DNA from: Catenaria anguillulae PL171
Taxonomy: Eukaryota; Blastocladiomycota; Blastocladiomycetes; Blastocladiales; Catenariaceae
Reading direction: 5' to 3'
DNA length: 23,116 bases
NCBI GenBank assembly: GCA_002102555.1
Contig: MCFL01000346.1
Span: forward strand, 1 to 23,116
Position 1 is the stretch's first letter, and each line of letters opens with the position of its first letter. The notes under the pieces were generated by a model. That model saw only the letters and a program-made list of their open reading frames with translations. It was not told where the DNA came from and ran no database searches. Both the position numbers and the translations under genes were made by a program. Below are positions 9,592 to 18,300 of the stretch, one piece after another.

Positions 9592-11074
9592 TCGACCGTC
9601 GTAGACATTTATATATCCATCGTGATTGAAATTGATCCGCTCGATTTCGCATAACCAGGGGTGACGGGGTCACAAACCATGAATGGGAAGGAACACAATG
9701 AGATGCACACACTCTGGCCAACTTGACCTAACCTCACTCCTCTTGTTCCACTGCTTCAAACATGTCAAGCAGTCCCGTGAATGTCTCGCTCCCTGCAAGT
9801 TTTTGACTCACAAATCCGAGTTCGACTGCGAGATGGAGTATGTATGGACGCCTGGGTAGTGCCATCAACGACAGTCGGGGTGATCAAGTGACTGAGGAAA
9901 GCAGGCTCGAGCTTTGCGGTAGAAAGACGGCTTGCCTTGTGAGCGAGGGCGAGGTCCAAAGAAGTGCATTGGTTGGATTCTGGCCATCTGTTTTGGCCGG
10001 TTGCTGCCCGTCGCTTGACCTTGAGTCCGATTTCAGCATGATGTAGGGCGGGTATGTACAATGGTCCATGCATGACTGCTGTGGGGTGGGGAGCGCTGGA
10101 GGAGGCGACGAAAAGTGGACGAAATGCGTAATCTATCGCACACGAAGGAGTGGAACGCAGATTGCATTGAATCAGAATGGCGAAACGTTGACTTGTTAAT
10201 AAAGCCAAGCCCGCGAAAGCAAAGTCAACGTAACACAAAGAGTATTTCCTACGCCAGCCTCCATCCTGTCGGCCCCATGAATGCTGCGGGTGTGACCCCC
10301 GAAACAGAAGAAAGTGTACAACGTAAATATGCACAAGCGGCCGAGTGGACCGCAGGCAACGATGGTCGCTCGAGGCGAAAACGATTGGAAACGAAAAAGC
10401 AAAACTAAACAGAACAAGAAAATGACAAACTCATCCCCGCATCCCACCAAACCAGCAACACAATATCCCACACACCCCTTACCAAGGAAAGGCGTTGCCG
10501 AGAATGGTATACTCAAGACTCGCGCATCTGCATCGGCACGCGTGTTTGCCCCACGCAAAGTCGGGCATTCGCCATCAATTCCATGTGAGATCATTGGTTG
10601 CCGACATCCCACGCAGAATCGGCCATCAAGACGGGCCAACTGGTGCGCTGGCCGCGCGCTGCTCGATACTGGTGCTCAGAGAATTGCTCCCGTTGCGGTG
10701 GCAATACGTTGACGCGAGGAGCAATGTTGGCCAGTCGCTGGCAACTCTCGCACGAAGGATCTGGCAGTGTTGGTTGTGGACAAAATGCGGACTAGTACGG
10801 GCGATGGATCGGCGGCCACAAACACTCTCCACCGAATCTGCCTCAGTGCCTTGGCCAAGGGTTGACTCCCTGGGAACGACGACCTGTGCACACCAAGTCG
10901 AAGCAGCGTCATTGGCGACTCATCTTCACCTCTGTACCCTCAGTTGGCCGTCGTATCGACTGGACAAATGTTCAAAATGCGGCACCTTCACTCCGTCGTC
11001 ATCCACCAAGAAGCCGACCGACACCGTCCGCGGCCGCTGTTGGCGACTTCAAGTTGTGTGCCCGAACCGTGACC
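9592..11074. other. Long stretch without a secure gene
   Basis: About 1.5 kb between DIM1 and the F-box-like gene. The DIM1 3' flank has an AT-rich patch at 9605-9640. A minus-strand frame of 189 codons at 9765-10334 has no family-like features. Bases 10320-10440 are A-rich on the plus strand, which elsewhere in this window marks the 3' flank of a minus-strand gene. From about 10480 to 11070 several frames on both strands are open at once (see the candidate entry for 10480-11060). Confidence 0.5.
10480..11060 (-). other. Possible unresolved minus-strand gene upstream of the F-box gene
   Basis: Short minus-strand segments look protein-like: VGFLVDDDGVKVPHFEHLSS (about 10960-11030), LPDPSCESCQRLANIAPRVN with REQFSEHQYRAARGQRTSW (about 10610-10795) and ATGQHCSSRQRI in the neighbouring frame. 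A TAG acceptor-like site precedes the CESCQ segment, and the A-rich plus strand at 10320-10440 would be its T-rich 3' flank. Against this, plus-strand frames over the same bases are equally open, including a 320-codon frame at 10495-11457 with KCSKCGTF. No family is recognised, and I cannot fix strand or exons. Confidence 0.2.
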
Positions 11075-13333
11075 ATGTGCGACGTCCAATCACCCGCGAC
11101 CCCACCCGAAATCTCGGCCGCCGACGGCAACGACGAAAATGCGGGCCACTTTCGATTGCTCTCCACCGACCTCCTTCTCTACCTCTTGGACCATGCCCAC
11201 GCCATCGACCGACTGGCGCTGGGTCGCTCGTGCAAGTGGCTCCATTCCATCGCGCAACAGGCCAGGGAGTGGCGAATGCTCTTTGGCCCGTCGTCTGCCT
11301 TGGCGCCCTTGACTCGCCCAGTCCTCGGAACCAACAGCCTGCCCGACGGCGCCAGCACTCGACTCACTCGTGGATCCATTGTTTGCTTGCCCATGGGTCG
11401 ACTCAGCAAGTCCTTGACGTGGGTCACAAACGAGTCGCAGACTTCATTCCGCTATGACGATACCATTTCCGCTGCTCCACTGGCACTTTGTCCACGGAAA
11501 TCACAGCCGCCTGGTTTGTCACCACCAGCCCGACCCAAAAATGTCAGGGGGCCTTGTCGTGAGGACTGCGACGTCTGCTGGCCCCTCATTGTGGGCAACG
11601 ATTCGCTCAAGCTGCCTCTCTTCATCAACGCCGACCACTTTGAATCGACATTGCCCTTGTTGAACCATCAGCTCGGTTCTGCGGTCCTCGAACCGCTGCC
11701 AAGGCCCCGACAGTTTACGTCGGGACAAGGCAACCCCTCGTCCGATTGCAAGCTCAGCCCACCCATTCCATGCTCTATCATCACCACCTTCTTTCCTCAA
11801 CTTGTCCGTAACACCGTCGCCCATCTCGCCCTTTCCGCCCACTCGCCATCCATCAACGACCTGGAGGCTCTCGTGCAAGTACACATGGTCTGGCGCGCAT
11901 ACATTCATCACCACGCGCTCGATTCCCCATCGTGGATTCGAAACAAGATCCTGGCGCACGTCAACCAGCTGAATCGAGGTGGAATCCATGCTCGAGCCGT
12001 GCCATTGGCAGAACTTGTCGCGCTGCTGCACGTTTCGACCGATCGGGAATTGACTTGGGCCAAGATTGGACAGAGGGTCGTTGAGGAGAACACGATTCGA
12101 TTGTTTGAGTATGTGCGTGCGTGCGACCATTGTACCGCCAAGCTCAAGGATCCAGGAATGGACAAGATTGGCGAGAGTATACTGCGGTTGGCCGACAAGG
12201 TAGCCCAGGCGCGGGCCGATGGATATGGCTTTGTGCCGTGGGAGATTCTGCTCTTCCATGCTCGTTTTTTGCGTGCAACCAGCAGGATTCCGACCATGGG
12301 TCCACTGGATTCATTTACGCGCGTTGCTGGCCGATTCGGCAAGGACGGCCAGTGTCTCGCCCCAGGTCCGCTTGCCCGCCTGCTTCACACATACCTCGAC
12401 CGCGACATTCGCCCACGGCTCTCCGGATTGTGCGCAACATGGTCGAGAATCTGGCGCGGGCTCGGTGCCGTTCCCATGCAACTCGATGCATTGACCAAGT
12501 GGTTGAATTGGTGCGACACTCAAGTCAATTGCCGGCGCGCCACTGTGCGCCGCGTCACACCCCAGTATCCGAATCGACTGTTTTGTGACATTTGCCCGCT
12601 GCCGCCGCGCACCCACATTTTTGGGTATCATCCATGCTCGGGTCCCACTTTATCCATCTCCGTGCGCTATTCCACGTCCTCATCGACCAGCCAACCCGAT
12701 CATTACGTCTCGCCCGACTTGACGTACATTGCCCTCAACCGCCACGGCGCACTGCTGTACGCACACAGCAACCGCTTTCATGTGGACGGGACAAGCTCGG
12801 GCTTTTTCACCAACAAGTCCTTCTCGCACCGCGTCTCAAGCTCATTCGACCGCGACGAACCAGAGGCCATGCTTCACCTTGACTCGCTCGACTCGCGTGT
12901 CGCCTATGTCGCCGTGATTGCCGCCACCACGCACTACCCAAAGTCGATCGTCCATTCTTACGGTGTCCGATCTGGTTTTTTCAATGACGAGTACGACCGC
13001 GCACGTCAGGTTAGGAACAAGCCGCCCGACGGCAACAGCACGCTTTTGCGGTTATCGGTTGTGTGTTGCCGCGGACAGGTGGATAAGCAATGGGATTTTG
13101 TAAGGGCGACGGCTGTGCCGAGGTATGGTGGGTGGGCAAAATGCTGTTTCGGGCGGGGCGAGCACTTGTGGGTGGTTGATTCGCAAACCCAAGGCGAGCA
13201 GGAGCAGGTGGGGCTGGTCGAATGTGTCAAGGTGGTGCAGGAATGGGTGGTTGAGTATGTCGAGATGTGTCAGGCGAATGGGCTCAATTCCCTCGGTGCT
13301 CATGTGCTCGATCATGATTCCATGTTCTATTAA
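11075..13333 (+). CDS. F-box-like protein with C-terminal TerD-like domain
   Basis: A single-exon frame of 752 residues from the ATG at 11075 (context GACCATGTGC). Residues about 26-72 (LLSTDLLLYLLDHAHAIDRL, then CKWL and EWRMLF) have the spacing of an F-box, the Skp1-binding module of SCF ubiquitin ligases. The middle is largely helical, with Cys pairs at about 166-173 (CREDCDVC), 350-353 (CDHC) and about 504-521 (CDIC...HPC), possible zinc sites. Residues about 525-687 resemble TerD of the tellurite/stress-response family: DLTYIALNRHGALLYAHSN, DEPEAMLHLDSLDSRVAYV, and WDFVRATAVPRYGGW line up with TerD's D-L-D...G, DDE...L..V and W.F.A...GG positions. The open frame continues upstream to 10862 with low-complexity sequence, so an earlier start is possible. 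F-box and TerD assignments are by eye; an SCF substrate-receptor role is inference. It is convergent with the zinc-finger gene. Confidence 0.85.
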   Translation: MCDVQSPATPPEISAADGNDENAGHFRLLSTDLLLYLLDHAHAIDRLALGRSCKWLHSIAQQAREWRMLFGPSSALAPLTRPVLGTNSLPDGASTRLTRGSIVCLPMGRLSKSLTWVTNESQTSFRYDDTISAAPLALCPRKSQPPGLSPPARPKNVRGPCREDCDVCWPLIVGNDSLKLPLFINADHFESTLPLLNHQLGSAVLEPLPRPRQFTSGQGNPSSDCKLSPPIPCSIITTFFPQLVRNTVAHLALSAHSPSINDLEALVQVHMVWRAYIHHHALDSPSWIRNKILAHVNQLNRGGIHARAVPLAELVALLHVSTDRELTWAKIGQRVVEENTIRLFEYVRACDHCTAKLKDPGMDKIGESILRLADKVAQARADGYGFVPWEILLFHARFLRATSRIPTMGPLDSFTRVAGRFGKDGQCLAPGPLARLLHTYLDRDIRPRLSGLCATWSRIWRGLGAVPMQLDALTKWLNWCDTQVNCRRATVRRVTPQYPNRLFCDICPLPPRTHIFGYHPCSGPTLSISVRYSTSSSTSQPDHYVSPDLTYIALNRHGALLYAHSNRFHVDGTSSGFFTNKSFSHRVSSSFDRDEPEAMLHLDSLDSRVAYVAVIAATTHYPKSIVHSYGVRSGFFNDEYDRARQVRNKPPDGNSTLLRLSVVCCRGQVDKQWDFVRATAVPRYGGWAKCCFGRGEHLWVVDSQTQGEQEQVGLVECVKVVQEWVVEYVEMCQANGLNSLGAHVLDHDSMFY
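12647..13137 (+). other. TerD-like domain within the F-box-like protein
   Basis: The predicted strand order LSISVRY, DLTYIAL, HRVSSSFDRDEPEAMLHL, RVAYVAVIAA, STLLRLSVVC, WDFVRATAV follows the TerD beta-sandwich. In TerD the first Asp cluster and the DDE loop bind calcium; here the first cluster keeps only one Asp, while the second keeps DRDE, so metal binding may be weakened. Assignment is by pattern only. Confidence 0.5.
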
Positions 13334-13999
13334 TTGTCATGATTGATTATGTGTTTGAGAAGCATGGATTGTTGGTCAATTGCAGGTGATTTGGTAGAAG
13401 AGGACTGAAAAACTGGATTGGCATGGTATTATTTCAAGAAATGTTGTTGATGGGCTTATAGAAAACTGAGCCGAGCGGAAAGCAGCTGCACCGACATGGC
13501 ACGGCAAAGGGATAGGCGATGGCAGAAATGTGGTAGGGCTCTTGCCCAAGCCAACGACAAGAAATGAAAAGCAAATGGCAGAAAACAAAACACAAAAACA
13601 TGAGCAAAAGAAGATACGGGAAACAAAGGAGACGAACCACAAAATGAAAAAACAATAACTCGGACTTGGTGGGTGAATGAGGATTGCGGCGAAAATGAGG
13701 TTTTGGGTAGACAATGGGTAACTAAACAAGAAGGCACACGGTAAAGAGAGAGCGAGAAATGGGAAAAAACTATAAGGAGCAAAAAGGGTAGAGGCGACGA
13801 CCAAAACGCAGGACGAGATGAACGATTGGGACACAAGACACTTTAGGACACGATGCACAAGGGCTGTTGGGGAAGTAGATGACGGAAGAAAACGCAATAA
13901 AAGGAGAATGCAAAAGAAGAAAAGAAACATGAGTGCCGGGACCAGCAAAACGGAAAGAAAAAACTGCTTGTCAGGCACAGCAACAATAAGAAGTCGGCA
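13334..13999. other. Convergent 3' flanks, strongly A/G-rich on the plus strand
   Basis: About 670 bases between two convergent stop codons. The first 100 bases are T-rich in the sense of the plus-strand F-box-like gene. Bases 13550-13980 are A/G-rich on the plus strand, so pyrimidine-rich in the sense of the minus-strand zinc-finger gene. A 200-codon minus-strand frame exists only because of that bias. No gene is seen. Confidence 0.6.
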
Positions 14000-16900
14000 T
14001 CACACATCCATAGGCTCAAGCGAAACCATATCTGAACATGAGCGCAAAGTGTGTGAGGAGCGTCATGGTGAACGGACAATGCAGACAACGTACCATCAAA
14101 ACTGTCATCCCAGGCCATCCCAGCTTCCTCCTCGGCTGCCTGCGGGCGGGCGACGAGGCCGACCACACGCCCATACCGGCCCTTGCAGGCGCCAGACTCG
14201 AATACGGCCCGACCGATGGTGTTGATGTCCCATACCTACCATGTTCGACCTTGTTGGGCTGTGCTGCTGCTGCGGAGCCGGGGGCGGCAGTCCTGGCTGG
14301 TGCGCATACATACTGCCTGCATTGCTCGCCAACGGCGACGAAAACGCCATCTGCGTGGGCGACGCCAGCGGCGACATGAGCATCATCAAGTCGGTTGCAT
14401 TGGCACCTCGCATGGTGATATCGATGGGCGCGCTGAGCGAGTCGCCGCAGGGTGTCGGCATGGGCGACGGCAAGTGAATGAGCCCGGCCCAGCCAACTGG
14501 GTTGTTGGTGGGTTGCCTGGGCGTGGACGCAACGAGCAAGCCTGCGGCCGCAGCAAGCGACGGTGCGATTGTCAGTGGCGGCGGCGAGCACAGGAGCTTG
14601 GACGCAGGCCAGTCCGGCGGGAGGTCGGGAGACGTGGTAGGCGGAATGCCACCAAAAGATGACGAGGATGACGAGGGCAGAGACCCTTGGAGTTGGTAGA
14701 AGGCAAGCCGGATTTGGCGGCGGCGGAACTGCCACGGCGTGCCTTGTTTGTTGAAGTGCAGGGCGGGCATGGACCGAATGCGCTTGCTTGGCGGAAGACG
14801 GTAAGCCGGCACGTGCCGGGCCAGCTCCTTGTCGAGCGACGACATGACAGGCGATGCAGGGGACACGGGTGGCGGAGTGCGTTGCTGGTGGTGCTGCTGG
14901 TGCTGAGAAGCAGCTGATCTATTCTCGGCCTCGTCGGCGTTGCGCTTGACCTTGCCCTTGAGCGGCGACCCGGACCCGCTGCTCCTTTGCGCATTTCCAA
15001 GCGTCACCTTGGGCGACGGGGAACTCAATACATCGAAACCGTCCAAAGTCGCCAATCCGCCGAGCATCGAGCCGAGCGGGAATGGCAGCAATGGCGACGC
15101 CGGCGATCTGCCCGTTGTCAGTCCTCCCAGCAAATCATCAAAGTCGCTTGGAGCGCCGACGATCCGCCGTTGCGGTGCACGCTGCCGAGAATGGTCGATG
15201 GAGACGCGGGCCATGCAGGCACAGCCGACCCACGCAGCGGGGTCGTGGTTGTCATGTAACTTGACGTCGACGAAACGGCCGCTGCTGCCCGGCGAGGCGT
15301 CGTTTGCAAGGGTTCTGGAAGCACGGGGCTGAGGCACACGGGCGACGAGCGCCAGGGGACAATAAAGTCTTCCTTGACGAGCGCCGACGTGGCTGATGAC
15401 GTGAGCGTGCGCACAGATGACGACGGGGCGAGCGGTTGCTGTTGTTGCTGGGCATGTGTCGAATGATCCAAAACAAGTGCCGACGGCCGATTGCTGCCCA
15501 CGAGCTTGGGGGTTGCGGGATGCATGGGCGGCGACACGGGCCGTCTCTCTGCCAGCTTGCGATACAGGTCGTCCGTTGCCTCCTTTGCGACCTGGTCCAC
15601 ACTGGGCTTTTCTGCATCATTGCCTTTCCTCATGGCCACAACCACGACCCTGGTCTGGCGCCTCGCCACGGGCTTGCCACTAGCCACCATCAACCCGCTT
15701 GCACTCTGGCCGCCACCGCCCTCCATCTTGACACTCGGAAACCTAACGGCTGTCCGATCCGCCATCCACCCGCCCACAACATACACCCCATCTGCATTAC
15801 GTGCGCTGTCCCAACCTGCCTGGCCAAGCTCGGAAGCACAAAGTCCTCCCTGGCCGCGCCCACGGGTCGGCGCACAGGCAGAATGCGCCCGCCAGCACCA
15901 ATGAGCGGCGCCATGATGGCCGACCTCGGCACGCGCCTCGAGGGCTTTGCCGTGGCCAGCGCGCCACCTCGCACCGCATGCAAAACCAGGCCGTGTGGCC
16001 CGAGGCCATGACATGTGCTGCGACACAAGACGGGTGGCCAAGGGCAGGGCACAAGGTGCATTTGGGCCACATGGCCATGGGTACGCGCGCGTCCGGGTTG
16101 GTTGCCGGGCCTGCAAGTGGTGTGGTCGAAGTGGGCGGGGGGCGGGTGGGGCCACCAATGCCCTTGTGTATGCGGATGCGATGCGGGTGCACACACTGGC
16201 GGCGGCGTGTAGGGCCGCGGGGCCGTTCCCGTGAATGCAGGCGGGTGTGCTTGGCCACAGGGACAGTGGACCGGCGTGGGTGGCGGTGCTGGATGCATTG
16301 ATTGCAGGTTGACTGGGTGAATGCGCGGCCGGCCACGGCGAGCAGGAGGTTTGGAAGCTGCTGGTGCACCGACAGCGGCTGGTCAGGTTTGCAGAGCAAC
16401 GCAGCAGCCGTTGTGTGTGTTGCCGGATGATTGCGGCCACTCGCGGTGGGCACCATGGGCGACTCGAGCGGCGTGAGCGGCGGAGTGGGCATAGATGGTA
16501 AGGACCGGGACAGAGCGGCCACAGCTCTCGGAGGTGGCGGCGGCGGCAGCAGCGGAGGAGGAGGTTGGGACAGACTTGGGCGGTTGGAAGAGGCTGCGGA
16601 TGCCGATCGGCTCGTTGCGAACGGAGCCCGTCGCCAAAAGAGGACGAAGCGGCCGATCGCATCATGGCAGAAGAAGTAGGCACCACGGTTTTGGAGACGA
16701 CGACGACGACGAGGGACGGAACGGACGGAACGGACTTGCGCTTCTTTGCGGCCGAAAAGGGAGCGGACACCCCGTCTCCAAGTGCGCCGTGAACCCGGAC
16801 CGGTGCTTCCAGCGACGCGAGCACCCTCGGCAAACAAACGGCTTGAGAGTGCCCCGCGAGTATCCTAGGCCGAGCGTGTGGTCCTCCTGGCAAGTGTCAA

Positions 16901-17742
16901 GGCCAAAAGGTCCAAGGCGTGAGTGAGTCACCGAGCGGATTGCATCGAGTTGAGTTGCAATGTATGTTTGCACAAGACTGACGCTTCTATGAGAAACCAG
17001 CGAATTGGAACGAACCGCTGTCAAGGAATAGGACGTCTCTCCGTCGCACGGAGTCACCGTCACCGTCTCAACGTCGTCCGCATCTGCATCCATGTGCCTG
17101 TGCTTGCGCTTGTGCCGGCCGCCACTCCTTGTCACCCGCTTGGCGTTGGCGCTGCGCCTCGACGACTCGGGTCTATCGCGATCCACTAACTCGTCGTCGT
17201 ACTCGTCGTCGTCGCCGTCATCATGTTGGTCGTCCTGGTACAGCGAGCTCAAGTCGGACAGCGCAGACAGAGTCGGCGAGTCCGGCACCGCGGGTACAGC
17301 CACAGGCATGGGCATGGGCATGGGCATGGCCAGCGGCTGCGTGTTTGTCGAGGAGGAGGGGCGGGGTTGGTGCTGAGAGTCGATCTCAATCGATGATGAA
17401 CTTGAAGGCAGGGGTGGCGGAGCCAGCGTCAAGTGGATCTTGAGTTTTGGCATCACGGGACCCGAGCCTGCAGCAGCTGTGGCCGCGTGCCTTGCTGCAA
17501 CGGCTGCGGGATGTGCACCCGGAGTGGCAAGTGGAGTCGGGCGGTGCTGCGAGGATGCAGCCGCAGCTGCTGCGGGGTGCGAGTATCCGCTAGCGTGCGA
17601 CTGAAGCCGGTTCAAAGTGGAGCCAGGGCCACGACTGGGAGCCGGGGCGGGTACAGGCTGGGCGAGTGTGCACGGGGATAGCCGAGGCACCTGCCGGCGA
17701 GGAGGCAGACGACGAGGATGCCAGGAATGGCGGGCGGTACAT
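14000..17742 (-). CDS. Large zinc-finger protein (C2HC finger plus second Cys/His cluster), exons partly unresolved
   Basis: Both ends can be read. It starts at the ATG at 17742 (MYRPPFLASSSSASSPAG), with a first intron at 17601-17673 (73 bases, phase 0) leading to SHASGYSHP. The last intron at 14032-14093 (62 bases, GTACGT/CAG) joins EEEAGMAWDDSFD to DMVSLEPMDV and a TGA at 14000-14002. A C2H2-type finger in C2HC form, C-x2-C-x12-H-x4-C within KPFVCRGCSRRWKHRSGF, lies at 16767-16838; a basic KKRKS follows in another frame. A second Cys/His-rich segment runs from CNQC (16295) to CMRC (15971) and includes CTLCPALGHPSC. The rest is Ser/Pro/Ala/Gln-rich with an acidic tract near 17200. Between about 16750 and 15250 the best-supported frame changes repeatedly with little space for introns. 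A lower-GC stretch at about 16890-17040 is probably an intron. A nuclear DNA-binding regulator is likely; the family is not recognised. Confidence 0.65.
16767..16838 (-). other. C2HC variant of a C2H2 zinc finger
   Basis: FVCRGCSRRWKHRSGFTAHL followed by ETGC gives C-x2-C-x12-H-x4-C, with Trp at the first and Phe at the second hydrophobic core position of the classical finger. The final zinc ligand is Cys instead of His. A single finger of this kind is usually not enough for specific DNA binding alone. Confidence 0.7.
17305..17328. repeat. GGCATG hexanucleotide tandem repeat (coding, Met-Pro repeats)
   Basis: Four perfect units. In the minus-strand zinc-finger frame it encodes MPMPMPMP between TQPLA and VAVPAVP, in a disordered-looking segment. 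Confidence 0.9.
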
Positions 17743-17886
17743 GGTGGTGTGGTTGGTCTGGAGCAGAGTCGGGATCAGGAGCAGGCAAGGTTGTGGATCA
17801 GGTCAGGGTCAGCAGAGGAGAGCTCGAGTGAGTGAATGAATAAATGCGAATGGAGTCAAGAATGGAGGCACGAATCAAAAGAGTGC

Positions 17887-17907
17887 AGGTGTGAGGTGTG
17901 AGGTGTG
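17887..17907. repeat. AGGTGTG tandem repeat, three perfect units
   Basis: Three contiguous copies of the heptamer (CACACCT in the gene sense), 145-165 bases upstream of the zinc-finger gene's ATG. Confidence 0.9.
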
Positions 17908-17963
17908 GGCTCAGGATATCGAACTGAAGAATCGAGTGCGATGGCGGTCTGACCTGATTCGCA

Positions 17964-17996
17964 TTGAGAATTGAGAATTGAGAATTGAGATTGAGA
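17964..17996. repeat. TTGAGAA/TTGAGA tandem repeat
   Basis: Three perfect TTGAGAA heptamers followed by two shortened TTGAGA units. It lies in the same upstream region as the AGGTGTG repeat, 57 bases away. Confidence 0.9.
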
Positions 17997-18300
17997 TTAA
18001 GCCAGTGTGCGTGCAAAAGCAGAGTGAGAGAATCCGACTGATCGGGGGGCTAACCTACTTCCGAGATGCAAATCGAACCCGTCCAAACACATCAGAAGAA
18101 AAAAAATTGTGCGTCAATGAAAACGACTCCGAGTAGATTCTCCCGAAATGCTGCTTAGAAAATTGGCTTGTCAAGTACGGGGAGAGGAGCAAGAAGAAAA
18201 ATGTGGAGCCAGAAAAATAAACGAAATCAACCGGACATTTCGCACAAAGCGCAACATCACCACCACTGATAAACGCGCAATAAAAAAAAGTGCCTAATCA

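Larger units (their letters stand above)
17743..18300. promoter_or_regulatory. Upstream region of the zinc-finger gene with two 7-bp tandem repeats
   Basis: The sequence upstream of the ATG at 17742 contains AGGTGTG x3 (17887-17907) and TTGAGAA-type repeats (17964-17996). Bases 18095-18295 are A-rich on the plus strand with several runs of 7-9 A. No open frame of interest is present. Confidence 0.5.

Noticed and set aside
9765-10334. 189-codon minus-strand open frame
   Set aside because: No family-like motifs, mixed composition, no splice or 3' flank support.
10495-11457. 320-codon plus-strand open frame
   Set aside because: Overlaps the F-box-like gene in another frame for 380 bases. Kept only as a possible signal upstream of 11075, not as a gene.
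13376-13978. 200-codon minus-strand frame rich in Phe, Leu and Ser, resembling membrane segments
   Set aside because: Arises from the pyrimidine-rich 3' flank of the zinc-finger gene; hydrophobicity reflects TTT/CTT/TCT bias.
18066-18082. T-loop-like GGGTTCGATTTG on the minus strand
   Set aside because: The flanks do not form a T-stem or acceptor stem, and the T run lies on the wrong side for a terminator.
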